Assembly: GCA_013396525.1 (NCBI GenBank)
Contig: VWYX01001131.1
Location: 182,538-246,537, forward strand
From: Chaetorhynchus papuensis
Taxonomy: Eukaryota > Chordata > Aves > Passeriformes > Rhipiduridae
Length of the DNA: 64,000 nt
Direction: 5' to 3'
The position numbers were made by a program, and so were the translations under genes. The notes under the pieces were generated by a model. It worked only from the letters and a program-made list of their open reading frames with translations, was not told where the DNA came from and searched no databases. Of this stretch, positions 1-14,583 are shown piece by piece; positions within the stretch are counted from its first letter, which is position 1; the number at the start of each line of letters is the position of its first letter.

Positions 1-3000
1 TCTGTGGCAGCGTAGTCTGAACTTGAGGGTTGTGTTGTGCTGTATTATCAAGAAACACTTGGAGAAAGGGAACTGGGAGGAAGGAATCAGGAAAGTCTGA
101 CAGACATCAACCTGCCATCAGCAGGGGTGTTAGCAGTAGCTTTCAGGAGGTTGCAAAGAATAGGAAAAAAAGTCTTGACAAGCCAGAAAGTAACAATTGC
201 CTTAAAACAGCAAGATTTCGACCAAAATACTCTTGAATTGGGGGAGGATGAGGCCAGTTTTAACATCTCTTCTGCCCTACATGACAATAGACTGGAAGGT
301 TCTCCAGGGAGCAGAACCAAGGAGGTTGCCTGTTCAGGGGACTGGCATGGATTAATTCTTTCCATTTGGTTTTCCAACACCAAATTTGTAGTATTTTAAG
401 TACAGAAATTAAAAGCATCTCCGCCAATTTTCATTTAATGAGTAACAAATAGTTTAAATGGCTCCAAAGATCATTATACCAGACATGAAATGACTGAAAT
501 GTGGGAAATGTCACCACTCATGTTTAAAAAAACACACTGGAAAAATCACCCATAGGACCTGACTCCCACAGTCAGTGTAGAGAGACTGACAAGTGACTAC
601 ACATTTGCTTACCACCAAATCTTGTCCAGCCTAGCACAGAAGTACCCAGCCACAGCTGGGCTGGAAAACATACTGGTGCCAGACACTGTCTGTGTGCCAC
701 TCCAGCTGGACAAAGAAAAGGAAGAAAAAGCACTTGGCACATCCAACTCATGGTGCAAGACAAGCCAGTAAGTCCTCAGTGATCATCTCCCTTCTAAGAG
801 ACCTGAAGCCCACGGGAAACATCAAACACAAAGTTCCCCTTCCAGTCCCCTGCTTTATCTCCTCAGCCTCACTGAAGAGTGTGTGACCTTCATGAGGGGA
901 GCTGAGACAATGCTCACCCCAGAATAAGATCCAGGGAGGGACAGAATACAGACATCTCTGCAACGGAGCTCAGCAACTCTCATCTCCCAAAACCTGAAAC
1001 AGTGACTAATTAGAAACGTCTTTAAATCCCCGACTGGGGAGGTGCCTGAAAAGAGACAAAACATAAGGATGATGATGATATTTGTAAGTGCTGTTACTTG
1101 TTATTGTCTCAAAATGTTGACAGCAACTCTTAGCAACCATGCACCAGTGAACAGCTTACATGCACTAATTCTCTCTTAAAACGCACATGTTTAACCCTCA
1201 TCAGAGATGGCACTTCTCCATCCCACATGAAACCTCTGGAATTGACAAAATGATTTAAAGCCCTAGCAAAAAAGAGCTCTTAGCTCTTGGAAGTGATAAT
1301 CAACCCCCTCTTGCCCACACGTGACTCTCAAGGTCTGTTTCTCATGCTGTACAGTTTCCAGCTGGGACCCATCAGCAAGCTATCAATTGCCCCTTACATA
1401 CAGATGAAAAGGTAATTAGTAAAATGACCTAATTAATATTAATACACTTGAGTGATAGAACTAACACAGTTTGATTTTTAAGGAGTTTTATGTCTCTTTC
1501 CTGAGAGTGTGCTTGTGAGTACATTGTTGGTTCTCTGATGTCTAATACTGGCTGAGTTTCTCCTACAACCACTCGGGAGACATGAACAAGGTAGAGTCCC
1601 AGCAACTATTTCCATAAAAGCCATAGGAAACCAGTATCTTAGAGCTCAAACCCTCCACTGAATTTTCCAGTTCAAAAGTTTTCAGGGTAGCCATAGAGAC
1701 AAAGATAATCCACACGTGCCCACACACAGGCTCGTTTGGAAGAAAGCCAGGCTCAAAATGGGACAGCCAGCGCATTGCTTTAAAACAAGAAAGAGAAGTC
1801 TTTACTGAGTGCAAGAGCCAAACAAGGACCATGTTTGCACGTTATTGCTCAGATGCCCTCCCAACAGAGTTAATATGGCATGGCACACTGCAGAGGTGAC
1901 ATGTCCCCTCGAAGGGGGAAAGATCGCACTTTGACTGCAATCAGATACTCTGGACACGTGAAGTGTGCATTCATATGGTGAGGATTTAAAAAAAAAAGTA
2001 AGATTTGGAAATTTTAGGGGGTGGGGGAGAGACAAAGAGCAGGCACAGTGAACTCGGCCTCATAAAACACGTGCATGCTCTTGCCTGCACCAAGCGGGGA
2101 TGTGGAGAGCTCCGGCGCCAGGTCCTGGAGCAGCACAGGGGATCCTGCCCTCCCCATCCCCGGGGCCCAGGCGGTGGCACAAACAAGCAGGGACAGACAC
2201 GATACGGAGCAGCCCGCAGGGAAGCACAAAGCCAGTTGCTCACCTCACAAAGCCTGCAGGCAAGGCTTGCTCACCGCCTGCCTGCAGCTGCTGCACAAGG
2301 GGAGCCAGGGGACGTGGCCCCTGTGCGCTCAGCGCAGCACCCTACAGCAGCCCCACATGCAGAAATGGGATGTTCTACTCCAGACACCATCCAGGCCTGG
2401 AGGTGTTCCCATTTCCAGGTCTCCATGACTCCAGCACATCACACATGGAGGAAACCCAGGGAGAGGGCTGGATCAAGCGGGAGAAATGAAGTTTGAATTC
2501 ACTTAAAGCAGTTTTAGGACCCAAACAAAATACAGAGGGCCCAGTGGACCCTTCTGGCTGGCTGGGCTGGCCTCACCACAACTGAGGAATTCAGGGATAC
2601 CTTCTGCAGTGAAGAGACCTTCCAACTCCAGTGTCTGCAACATTTGCCCCTGTGCCCCATTACCCAGGAGACCATTGAACTAGTCAGCAATTAAAATATT
2701 CCACAAGTTTTCTGCTCTGTTCAGGCTGGGACAGCTTTCAAGGAACGTTGTCGAGGCAGATATATTCCTAACAAAACCCCACCACACACATCACACCCCC
2801 AGCCTGAACCTTTCAAAAGTGAGAGAAGGAGAGGAAAGGGAAAAGCTGTGTCAGGATGGAGGACACAGCACGAAGGGTGCAAGCACAGGCACGTCAACAG
2901 CTCCTGGGAAAGAGGGGGGGTTGAAACACAGCCCAGACCTGCTGCTTAGCAGCTGGGATTTAACACTTGTTGCAGCAAGAGAAATTAGTAACAGAAATCA

Positions 3001-3679
3001 GCATAGGGAAGGATGGGGGTGTCAGGTTCAAGGCAGTGCTGCAGCAAGGGAGAGCAGCAAAAGTGGTCTTTAGGGAAGTGTTGGTTGGCTTTGTTCTATT
3101 TTGTTTTGTGTTTTTGTGAATAGTTCTTCATACTCCTGATCACAGCCCCAGGAGTGTACACCCTCCCTTAGATCTTCTTATTCCACCATCTTGGTGCATC
3201 TCCAAAGCATGAAAACCCTGGAAACATGAACAGCAAGTGAATTTTTATTATTTTCTCTGCTGGAGCTCTTAGGGAGTTTAAAGAAAATGCTTTTGTTAAC
3301 AGCAACAGCTAGCTTTATCAGCTCTAATTCCTTCCACAGATCCAAAGAGAGTATTGAATGGAAGGAGTAAAATGAAAATTCACATCCCACGAACATTTGC
3401 ATCACTAAATGTGCTGGTGCTGCCCAGGCATCACCCACTGTGCGGCTCCTTCAGTGCAAGACCACCCCACTGACCCATTCTTCCCTGGGGAGAGGGGAGG
3501 GGGCAACACGCGAGAGTGAGGGTGAGACCTCAGGACCACACTCACCATTTCTGCAGGACAACCCCATCCCCATACTCCTGTTGCAGATCCTCTGCAAACA
3601 CCAGGCTCTGCAGGGAGAGTGAGTGGGCAGGAGCAGCCTTCCCTGCCATCCCACCTGGGTGCATGTACATCAATTCCCT
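1..3679. other. intronic stretch, no gene seen
   Basis: Unique-looking sequence with no recognisable exon or repeat. A GC-richer patch around 2090-2350 gives overlapping open frames on both strands. These have no protein-like composition and look like chance frames. Confidence 0.6.
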
Positions 3680-3833
3680 GACCTGAGAGCAGCAGTGGTG
3701 CAAGATCACTCCCTACTCTTATCTCGAACCACGAGCCTTTATTTCTATTTTCTCTCCCCTGTCCAGCTGAGGAAGGGAGCCATAGAGCAGCTTTAGTGGG
3801 CACCTGGCATCCAGCCAGGACCAACCCACCACA
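3680..3833 (+). mobile_element. 3' tail of an avian-type retroviral LTR
   Basis: The last about 150 bases match by eye the 3' ends of the two larger LTR copies at 53689-54259 and 62191-62746. Shared blocks are a pyrimidine-rich TTTTCTCTCCCC stretch, an AGCTGAGGAAGG-like block, and GTGGGCACCTGGCA followed by a CCAGCCAGG-like block and an ACCCACCACA end. Only the 3' part is present, so this is a truncated relic inside the IGFBP2 intron. It has no coding capacity. The assignment to an endogenous-retrovirus LTR family rests on family recognition. The left boundary is approximate. Confidence 0.7.
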
Positions 3834-4593
3834 GATGTGCAGCACACATAGGCTCCTATTTACTATTTAACAGGTGCCAGCAGCAGCTCAGGTTCCTATT
3901 GCAGGTGGCAGAGCTCCCTACATCAGGATGAGCAGTGAACACCTCCGTCCCACATCTGAAATTGTTTGAGAAAAATAAAACATTAGCTCAGCTGCCACCC
4001 ATCTGAGCAGACACTCATGAAGGGAAGGGAAGGCTCCTGAGATTTTGCCCAATACCTGTGCACTTCAGTCATACTTCAGGTTGTGACTGCAGAGGATCAC
4101 GCAGTCCTCTGCTTCCAAGATTTCTTCCTGCAAGGAATGTGAACCACTTGGCTTTCTCACACGAATGAACAGAGGAAAGCCAAGACACCAGGCAATCGCA
4201 GGCTCTCAGAAAAGAATTCATGATGAAAAATGATGGCTTTTCCTCTCAGAAGGTGTGACCTTAAATTGGGAGAGAATCTAGAACCTCATTTGTGCAGTGC
4301 AGCCCCTCACTCCAAGCAGAGATCTCAGAGCATGGAGGGCTGCTGGATCAGGACTGCACCTACACATCAGAACTCTTGCTAAAGCATGTCAGTCAATGAA
4401 GAGACTCAGCAGGAGCCTAGTTGGGCTGGTGGACAAAAGGGAGGAGGCAGGGGAAAGCTGTGACAAATTGAAAATTCAGCGTGGATTGCGTAACTGCATG
4501 AATAATTCCTTTCGAGCCAAAAGAGATTCCTGCAAAAGAGGTAGCTTGCTGCAGTCCCTCAGCTCCGTTTAATGAAAGAACTCCCAGACAGTT

Positions 4594-4681
4594 GGGTGGT
4601 TTGGGTGTTTGGTTTTTTGGTGGGGTTTTTTGGTTTAACAAAAAAAAACCCAAAAAAACCAAAACACACCCAAAACCAAAC
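4594..4681. repeat. imperfect inverted repeat, G/T-rich arm facing A/C-rich arm
   Basis: A G/T-rich left arm of about 40 bases (4594-4636) is followed at once by an A/C-rich right arm (4640-4681). The right arm reads as a near reverse complement of the left, with small slips in the homopolymer runs. The loop is only a few bases, so either strand could snap back into a hairpin. It probably arose by replication slippage or template switching in low-complexity sequence. No coding role is seen. Confidence 0.75.
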
Positions 4682-5159
4682 TCAATTGCAAGATGCAACT
4701 GATCTTCCATCAGCAGAGAAGAGCTGTGGAACCAACCAGACAGGCAACACTGGAGATAGATTTCCCCACCCTAGGTAGGATAAGAATTTGCTCAAAATGG
4801 CTAAGATTCTCATTCCCTTTGGCTAGAGACAGTTTTTTATTCATTAAAATAATAAAAGAGATGTTCATTGGGGAGGAAGGAAGATATGAAAAATATTTTC
4901 TCTAAGCCACTGAGACTTATGAAAGCATCAGGAAAGAGAAATTGGCGAAATGAAGAAAGGGACTGGAAAAAAGTCCCAACAATAAGATATACTTAAATTA
5001 CTGAGTGTCATGCCCAGAAGCAGGGAAACCTCACATCTAAAATTATAGGATTCAAATCTGAAACCACCTAGCTCAGGAAGGGTCCCATCCCCTGCATCTC
5101 CCAGCTGCCATGGCAGGATTAGGCTTTTTCCATATGCTCAATCTAATTCTGCAATAATC

Positions 5160-5446
5160 TCTTCTGGCCCTTCTTGTAACAAGCAATAGGACAAGAGGAA
5201 ATGCCCTTAAAGTTGTAGCAGGGGAAGTTTAGATTGGATATCAGGAAAAATTTCTTCATGGAAAGGGTTACCAAATATTGAAATGGACTGCCCAGGGAAG
5301 TGGTGGTGTCGCCACTGAAATTATTTAAAAGACACATAGATATGGCATTTAGGGACATGGTTTAGTGGTGAACTTGGCAGTGCTGGGTTTAGAGTTGAAC
5401 TCAATGATCTCAAAGGTCTTTTCCAACCTAAATGATTCCATTATTT
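5160..5446 (+). mobile_element. CR1 LINE, 3' fragment
   Basis: This is the classic 3' terminal part of an avian CR1 non-LTR retrotransposon in sense orientation. It runs through AGGACAAGAGGAAATG, TTTAGATTGGATATCAGG, AAATTTCTTCATGGAAAGGG, CTGCCCAGGGAAGTGG, GGGACATGGTTTAGTGG and TCTTTTCCAACCTAAATG. It ends in the ATTCCATTATTTT tail, which corresponds to the short tandem 3' terminus of CR1. It is 5'-truncated, as most CR1 copies are, and carries no reverse-transcriptase frame. The left edge is approximate. Confidence 0.95.
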
Positions 5447-8400
5447 TGGTGCAGAAAGGACACCATTTCCCAAAGAGAGCCAGGCATCTTGGGAGCAGTA
5501 TTGCTGAATAGCGCATCTTGGTCCTTAAGCACCCACACAGATGCCCCAATGTCTAAAATTCCAGTTGAACCCATGCTGCAGCCTTCCTCTTCAAGTGGAC
5601 ACTAACAGGGCCTTTCCTCCTGTACCTGGCCAGTGATTTTCACCAAACTTTGAAGAAGAAAATCATTGGTCAGACCTCTGCACCACCCCACCAGCAGGGA
5701 GTTGGTCAATGGATCCAAAAACTAGTGGGAAAGAGAAAACCTTTATAGAAAGCAGACTAAAATTCATTCTGTCCTGTGGGATCTTCAGGAGCCAAGCCCA
5801 CTGGCTTTGGAGCTCCCTCCTTGAATTCCACATATTTTACACTATTTGCCTAAAACCAGATCCTCAACTCTCTGCCAAGCCCTCCTAATCCATCAGCTTT
5901 GAGGCCAGGACTGCATCCCACTCCACAAGTTCCTCCTTTCTTCTGGACAGCCCCAGCTTCTCCTCCTTTTCCTTGAACACCACTCCCACAACTGCTCATT
6001 ACCCATTTTTCTCCTTCACCTCAGTTCCCCTCTTCCCTCTTCTTGCTTCCCACATGAACATCATGAGCTGTAACTCCCCACCTAGCCAATCCCAGGTCAC
6101 ATTTTTTCCAGGAGAGCCTGCGTATCTACCATGGGCTCCAGGACCAGGCACAAACACCAGAGAAAAGGACAGGGTGGCAGCTTGGGTAGTTTGCAGGCTG
6201 CTGCTTATTGGGAGGGTGGGAGAGCACTGATCCCTTTTTCCCTGTTTGGGGATGGGGATGTGTGAAGGGGGGTCAGGATTGCCTCCTTCTCCAGCCCCTT
6301 GGTTGGCAGAAGCACTTCAGCAGCTCGGTGCTTCACACCCACTCAGGATGGCTCTGAGCACCCACACTGCCACCAGATGTTGCTACACGTGCTCCCACAG
6401 CAGCCCACTCCAGACAGTGCTCACGTGGCAGAACCAAGCCTCTGTCTGCATCCTCCTGACCAGCTGGGCTGGGGCGTGAGCAGTGAATCCCACGCCTGAC
6501 CCCCAGCTGGGGAGCAGCTGTGCTGCACAAGTGCTGACTCAGGCGTGAGCAACACCAGCACAAGGGCATCGCCTGCCCTTGGCATCCAGGGCCAGACAGC
6601 CGGCAGCCTCAGCCCAGAACACGCTCTGCCCTGGTGAATCACGCACCAACCCCGGCAAGTCCTTTCAAGACCCATCAGTCACCAGAGGGGAAAAAAAAAA
6701 TTACATGCACACAAAGTAATTAGAGGTGTAACCCTCTCCCCTCCCTCTGTGCAGGCTTAATGCTCCCTTTGTCCAGGCATGTTTGCCTTGCTAAGTCATG
6801 CTTCAGGACAACTTTCTTGACAGAAAACAAAGGTTAATTAATACTAAAAAAAAAAAAGAAAGGAACAAAAAACCACACAGAAAACCCTCATTAAAATGGC
6901 CACCCTCTCAGCACAGCTCTCTACTCACACTGGTCCTTCTTGGAAACAGAGCACTGACCCATGGCAATGACCCCTGCAAAAAAGCCAAACTGCACACAAC
7001 CAACTCGGGGCTGTCTCCAGTGATGGAAGGGTGGGAAACCAGCCAACAGAGCAGATCAGAGACACAGCTATGTTCGAACCTGATGGCTGTAATCCACCTC
7101 ACTGACAGAAACCTCAGCCCCACTGACCATTTGCCTCCACCTAAATCAAAACGCTCCCCTGGCAGCTCGGTGGCACACATGCTGTGACCTGCTGTAGCTC
7201 TGCTACCCGCTGCACCAGCAGCTCTGAGGAGTACATTACAGAGGAAGGGATACCAACTCCACAGATACAGAGACAGATACTCTGCTCCCATCCCTCCTCA
7301 CCTAAGCAGCTGAAACCACAGCAAAGTCACTTCCAGTTTATCACCTGCATTATCAAATGCTTCACCTCCATGGTGGAAGTCCCTCATTACAGTACAGATA
7401 TGAGAAAAGCAGGCAGCAGTCTGCTTCAAATCTGCACTCTCCAAGTGCAAAAATCTCTCTTCCACACACTCCTCCAATTCACCTCGGACACACATAAGCA
7501 CTTCTGATCCAGTTGGCTCAAGAGAGGTGGTGAAAGCACACATGCACACGCATGCTCACCAGCCAGCTCATTAAATCTAATTAGACAGTCTTCCACAGGG
7601 AATTTTGAAATGCATATCCAGCAATTACTGTGTACTGTTCTTTCCTCAACCCTCTGGATGTGTGAGCATGATTATTCACCACATGAAAAATAAAAATTAA
7701 TATGAAACTTTAGAGAGCTGCCCTATGTGCACATTATCAGAGGTGCACTGTAATTTAATCAGTGCTCCTGCTTAGAGACAAATATGGTGGCAGCAACACA
7801 GGGAAAGAACACTCAAGCCTCAGCTTTGGACCCAAATGTCTCCAAAAAACTGACAATAGGGAATACCATAAGTTTTCCCCAGTAATTTTATAAAAAATTG
7901 TCCTGCTGACATTCTGGTGTGTAAGGTGTGAAGCCACATGTGCACAAGACCACCAGCAAGCATGAAGACAACTAAGCCAAAGTACAAGGGACTGAACTTT
8001 GATGGACTCAAGGAAAATGGAGCAATCATCTTCATGTGTGTCCAGAATGGGAAAATTGTAATTTCATACCTGATATATCATGTATAGGATATAAGAGGGC
8101 TCAGCACTGAAGTGGAGGGTCTCATGCATTCCCCAAATTATTCCCCATCCCCAGCTCTTCCAATGCTGTCAGCTCCAGGGACATTCCCTCTGCTCACAGC
8201 AGATTCTTTTACAGCTTCTGCTTTACTGCATCAATTCATCACACAACAAAATTCCTCACCTGGTTTGTTTACATGGGGGAAACTTAATCTGAATTCACTT
8301 TCACAGCAGAGTAGCTAAATGATACTAAACATGCCAACTCGATAGAGAGCATCTTTCTTTAAGTTTGCCTTCTCATTTGCAGGGAGAATTCTGCTCATTT

Positions 8401-11400
8401 TTAAAAAGGAGCACTTCATTTCCCAGTAAATGTCTTGCATTGAAACTTCTATAGATAAAACTAATCTAGACTATAAACACATCATTAATTCCTGAGAGTC
8501 CCTGGGCTTCCAGACTCGGCAGCCTCTCATCATGCCTAATCCAGCAAATCCCAGATGAGTTCAGTTAACTCCTGGTTATCTTGCTGGTGTGAAAGCACAC
8601 CAGCAGATTTCACCAGGAGATGCCAACAGCATTGCTCCACTGCAGCAGCCTGTGGAGGCTATTCAGGACACAAAATAAGCATCTAATCTGGAACCCACCA
8701 TTTCACTGTTTTGTTTATTGTTAGGGTAATTGGTCACCTAGAACAGCTCTTCTGAAAGCAAAGAAATGCTGTCCATTTAAACACACAAAATATTAAAAAA
8801 TATGTCTTTTGCACTGAAGGGGTCATGGTCTGGTCTGGTCTCTCATGGCCAGGTCTGAACAACCAAACCCAACCCACACACCACTGAGGACACTGCTGCT
8901 ACATTCCTTTGATCCCAGCAGCAGTAAGAACTAGTTTGACCTTCAGAACCTCCTCCTATGAGCTTTACAAATGTTTTTAACAAACAAGGACTAGAAGCAC
9001 CTCTGAAGACACGTGAACCACTGAAAGCTGAAGAGCATTTGACACTTCAAACCCCAGCATGCAGCATGGGGGCACTCACTTGATCCTGCCATACTCCACT
9101 CCTGCTAAGGGCAATGCTGAGCTTCTCAGGACAAGGTCCTGACCAGAAGCCTCAGACCTCAACTGATGTTTCCCACTGACAGAAGCTGAAACACTCTTCT
9201 TTGATGTATCATGAGTGCTCTGACTCCAGTTCTCCACTCCCCGGTGACCTTGAATGAAGACCATTCCCAGACTCCGCACTCACAAACTGCATCACAGCAT
9301 TTGGCTGCACAGGGAGGCACATAGAAGAAAGACCTCTTACAACAGCGTGTAGGACAAAATAAGACTCCAGTCCTTCTCTCCAAAACTCTGCACAGGACCA
9401 ACCTCACAAGCAGCAACAGTCACAGCCTGACCACGCTCGAGGAGCAGCTTTACTTGATGCCACGGAGCCATCAGCCCTGGGAGCCCAGGGGGCCAGCACA
9501 GCCCTTCTGCCATGGTGCAGTGGGATCATCCTAGATCCTGCCCCATCAGTGCACAGAGACATTTCAGTGCACACAGGGGCTGTGAGTGGCTGTGCGTCTG
9601 TCTGGGCATGCAAACTAGTAATTTCATGTCAGCCACTGAAGACAGAACACAGATGTGACAGCACAAAAGCCACCAAAACTATGTTCAACAAAGAAACTGC
9701 CCTAATCTTTCTCAGATATACTTTGGGTCAAACCCAGCTGCAGGCAAGGAAGGTGGAAAGGCTCCCACTGGCCTTCTGGAAGCTGCATGTGATCTTCATG
9801 TAGATGCACTTGCACAGGGCACAGCTAGTTCAATGCAAGGTTGGTGCTGTTCAGTGCGTTTACAAGCTTGGCTAGTGAAGCCAAAGGGTCTGCAATTTCC
9901 ATAAAGCACGTTTTTTCACCCTTGCTCTTTCAGGTCTTAAAGACACACACAGAAAAAAAAAAACCCCAAACAAAAATCCAACCACAACACTAACAAAAAA
10001 AAAAATTACACCAAAAATAGTCCTAAAGCAGAAAAAATTATGGAATACAATGGAATAATACAACCATCATTTATATGGATGAATGATGAATATTCATAGC
10101 ATTTGCCTTTGTTTAGCTTGTTGATTAAGTATCTAACTTAGATTCCTACTGTTGACAGAATTGCAAGTCCTAAAATCTAGAGGATGACAAGTATCCACCT
10201 AGGGTTAGTGCACACAGCTGCCCTGACCAAGCTGCTCAGACTTTATGATTACTTCAATGGTAGAATTTTGTCAGAGAAACAATTAAAAAAAAAAAAAAAA
10301 AGAAATTAACTGTGAACTGCAGCATACAAAGCTAGAGAATAGCTGTCAAAACAAGAAAAAAAACACCCACACCACATCCAAAACATTTTCACCAGCAAGA
10401 TCTTTCAAAAGATCAAGATTTCAGCAAAGTGATACAGCCAGTAAGTGTCAGAAGGAAACTGTACTTAAAAAAAAACAAACAACAAAGTTTTCCATAATTT
10501 TTGTGACCTTACATTAGATGACTTTTTGTTGCTCACAATCAGAAAAAGCAGTGACATACTTCCAACTTTTTTCCAATTTGGTCTGAAAATTGTGAATTGT
10601 AGTAAAGACTTTTAATAAAAGGAGAACCTGTAAAAATTGAGACACAATGCAACTAAATGCTTAGCTGCATTACAAAACTGGCTTTGCTACATAAAAGTGT
10701 TGTTTCAGCAAGAAAAGTAAAAGAAGAGATAATAAGACATTTATTCTGGCTACTGGAAAATACAGATGTTAGTCCTAGATCATATCCTGTTACAAACAAA
10801 AGCTATGGGAGGGGAAAAACTTTTAGAAAGCATTGGAGTCACAACAGCTTTTTCACAGAGACAGAGAGAAGCAACCTGAATATAAATAAGTGTCCAAAAT
10901 AGGTCAGCACTCTTTTCTTGGCCACTGAAGTCTGATACTTTTCACTTGAGGTTATCCTGGACGGTGATGGCACACACACTGCAGGGACAGAGGCTGAGGC
11001 CAGACACGGCTCCGGGCTCGGTGGGAGCCGCAGTGCCCCAGCACAGCCCCGCAGCGAGCACTGCCAGGCATCACCACTGCCCACAGGCTTTGTGGCAGTA
11101 CCTCCATTCCCCTGACTGCTGTTGTTTCCAACCTGACCTCACTCCCCTCCAGGAGGGTTTTGAAATGCTCCGTGCCCAGAGTTTTGGCCTCATCAAGCAA
11201 GAAGGATGATAAGAGATGGGGGGTTTTCCACAGCCTACCCACCAGCTCCGTGCATTCAGTCCCAAGCAACCCAGCCACTGCCTGGCAGGAAGCAGCTCTC
11301 TGGGCCAGGAGAGGACTGGGCCCTGCACCACCCAGCTACGGTGTGTGGGCAAAGCCACTGCCTTCCCACCAAAGCTTACAGTCCCTTAAGCCAATGCAGA

Positions 11401-14280
11401 AAGCAGTTTTAGACCCAAAAATCAGGCCATGAGGCGCAGAGCATGCACCTCAGCTGCTCTGCCACAGCTTCCACAGGGGAGGCTGGTAGGAGCATGAGGC
11501 TGCAGGACAGCCACAGGTTCTCTCTCCCTCTTTAAGGAAAAAAGACCAAACAAGTTATTTCTACAGCACTGAGAGGCAAGCCTGCCAGTCCAGCCTCGGC
11601 GGCATTCCTGTCTAGCTCGGCTTGTTTACCACCAATAAAAAGCCCATTAGTTGCACAATGCGCCTGTTAAAAATAACTCAAAAAAAATCATCACTGGCAA
11701 ATTAGTAAGACATCAGGACATGCAGACACCTCAGCATGGTGTTATGGAAACCACAGAGGAGTCAGACTTCCCTCAGGAGCTTTTCCCAAGGAAGACAATT
11801 CCAAAGATTTCTCTCCCTTTGAGTGGGCCCATCAAACTTTGAAGGGCTCAGGACGAAAGCGCAGCAGCCACCCAGTCAACTGACCCAGGGTTTCCAATTG
11901 AGTGACTTCCAGAGAAAGTAAATTTACCAGGCTCAAATGCTGCCGGTTTGCACTAATGAGAGCACAAGGTCCCACTCACACAGGGGCAGCCAGCAGACAA
12001 GGCTGCAATGGCCTGAGGCATCCCCAAAACTTCACACCCCTGACCAGGGTCTGATCCAGCAGCAGCAACAGCTGCTGACTCAGCACACTCCCCTCCCCAG
12101 CCATCAAGAACCCTGCTTTAAAAGCACTGCTGATGTGAAGGCAAAAGGAGGGATGGGGTGAATCATAAGCTGCCCTCCTTTAAGGACTGGTCATGTAGCA
12201 GCTGAATAAAAAATAACCAGCTCCCAGCCCAGTCCCTGACCATTCGGTGGCACAAACATGAAATCTATCCTTGCTACCTGCCATGCACACCATTGCTCTC
12301 CAGCTAAGCCCACAGCAGCACAGCTCAGACCTTGCAGACAGGGCTTACAGTGCCTCTTCTGACCACTGCCTCCAAATTTGTGCAATTCAGGGGTCACGCC
12401 AAAGCTAACCCCAAGACTCAGGCAGCGCAAAGAGTGGAGGCCTGCCTGGCTTCTCACAAGCCTCCTGAAGCAGCCAAAACCCAGGACACAAGGGGGAAGG
12501 TAGAGCAAGTTCAGGAAGGTACTGCCCTATGGATATTAGGCAGAAGAGCTGAGGATTTTTACAATACTGTCCCTCTCAGCAAATCCTCTAGATGCTGAGC
12601 AATCCCAGGAGCTGCTTTAAAGTCGAGAGCAATACTCCTTTTCCTCTTGAGTCCAGCCAATTTACATGGAAGCAGGCCCAGGGGAACAGCCCAAATCCAT
12701 AGCATCGCCCCCAACCTCACCATTAACTAGCTAGGAAAAACCTGAAAACCACTTTGCAAGGATGCAACCTGGTTTTATTTCCTGTCTCTCCACAAAACAG
12801 TGGGGTGTCTGTTACTCCTCTGGAATTTCTACCTTTCCCCCATGTAAGTACTTGTGTGAGCCCAGCCATCCCTCTCCTCAGCCCCTCAAGAAGAAGCTCC
12901 TTTGGGAGCATGCCAAGCAGATATTTGTCGAGGACACCACATTTGTGAAACAGGATAAGGATTCCCTTCTGCTGACAAGGGGATAAAAGCGGATTTCAAG
13001 AACAGCTGTAAATATCCGAAGTGGTGATTTACCTTTTCACAAGAGAAAACTTTCTCTTCCCATGTGCACAAAAGAGAGAATGTATTTTTCAGATAATGCA
13101 CTCAATCCTCCAGATTTGCATGAATGAAAATGGGGTCACACAAGCAGGTGAACAAGCACTGAGCTAAAGCCTGGATCAAAGTATAATCTCTAGATATAAG
13201 AAACAAAAACATCCGTCAGCACAGAGGTTCCCCAGTATCTGCGTGACAAACAAATCTCCTACAGAGCCCTGAACACCAAAAATTCCCAGGAAAGACCCAA
13301 ATGCCACATCAGAAACAATCCCCATCTCCAGACTGGAGGACAACAGCTAACTTACATCCAGAAGAAGAATAGCTCCTCTCAGCTCAGGACGGAGAAACAA
13401 ACAACCAAACCCCCTCCCACCTAAATACGTTCAATTGTGACTTCATGAAAACAACAGAGGAGTAAGAACCCAGTGTTTTGGCTGGTATGATAACGGTGCT
13501 CAGTGATCAATTGTGATCACCTCCATCTGGAAATGGGTGAGAACCACTCCCCTCTCAGGATCTCCGTTTCTGAAACCTGCATTATGATTTTAAAGCTGCA
13601 CTCAGGAACACCTTTCCTACTGCCAACAAGCCCCTTCCACAATGGCTAAACCAGTAACACCAGCAAGGATGCAGTAAGAAACATCTTAACCTATTGAGGT
13701 TCCTACCAGTTATGTTTTTTAACAAATAACAAAGGAGGGTGCTTAAAATCAGACATAAACCACAACGGGCAGTGACCCACTCTGTGCTCATCCCTTCTGC
13801 ATCTAATGCATCCGAAACAATTTTGGGGGAGAGGGCAGGAGAGGTGACTCCACTCCAGCAGATCTCACACCAGATAAGAGCATCACATTATCTGTGCCCT
13901 GGTGCTGCCAGGCAGCATGCCAGTGCAAACAGCGTGCAGGTGCTCCGGCTGCTTCGACAGCATCACAACCACATCCTCGGGATGGATCCAGGCCGTGGCC
14001 TGCCAGCCGAGCCACACATGAGCATCTCTTCCGCTCATGGCCACGGAAGCTGAGCTTCGGTTTGCCCTTGTTAGGCTGGTTTGGGGTGCAGGGCCAGCAC
14101 ACGGGAGGTGGGTGGGGGTGCAATCCCCAGGAGTATGCAATAAAGGAGATCTGTGTGGCTGGCAAGTGTGAGGTCTCCTGGGAACAGCCCTTTTACTGGG
14201 CTCCAGATGCTGTGGAGTGATTGCTTATATGAAGGCGGGGGAGGCCTCTTTACTGTTTCTCATTTCCTCTTTTTTTTGCT
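5447..14280. other. intronic stretch, no gene seen
   Basis: No exon, RNA gene or recognisable transposon was seen. The stretch contains A-rich runs at about 6846-6858, 9953-10004 and 10285-10301. Confidence 0.55.
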
Positions 14281-14294
14281 CCCCCCCCCCCCCC
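14281..14294 (+). repeat. poly-C homopolymer (14 C)
   Basis: Fourteen C follow a T-rich stretch at 14268-14277. The run sits inside a 294-codon open frame (14217-15101) that I judge to be chance. Its length is prone to sequencing and slippage error. Confidence 0.9.
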
Positions 14295-14583
14295 ATTTCC
14301 TGGTTTTGTTCAGAAGCACAAGAGAGTCATTCATCATTTTTCTTCCAGCACAAGGAGTGCTCTCACCTCCCCCTCACCCCTAAATCCCTCCCCACCAGGA
14401 AAGGGCATGCGTTCTCCAGCCAAAAAGGCTCGCAGCAGGGAAGGCAAAGCTCCCCAGCTCCTGCAAGCAGCTCCGGCACAAAGGGCTACATTCTCAGCTG
14501 GGTTTGGTGGGTGCCAGCCCCCAAAGGGGGAAGGCCAGAACTCAGCAGCAGCAGAAATGCTAAGTCAGAGAATGGATATCAGC

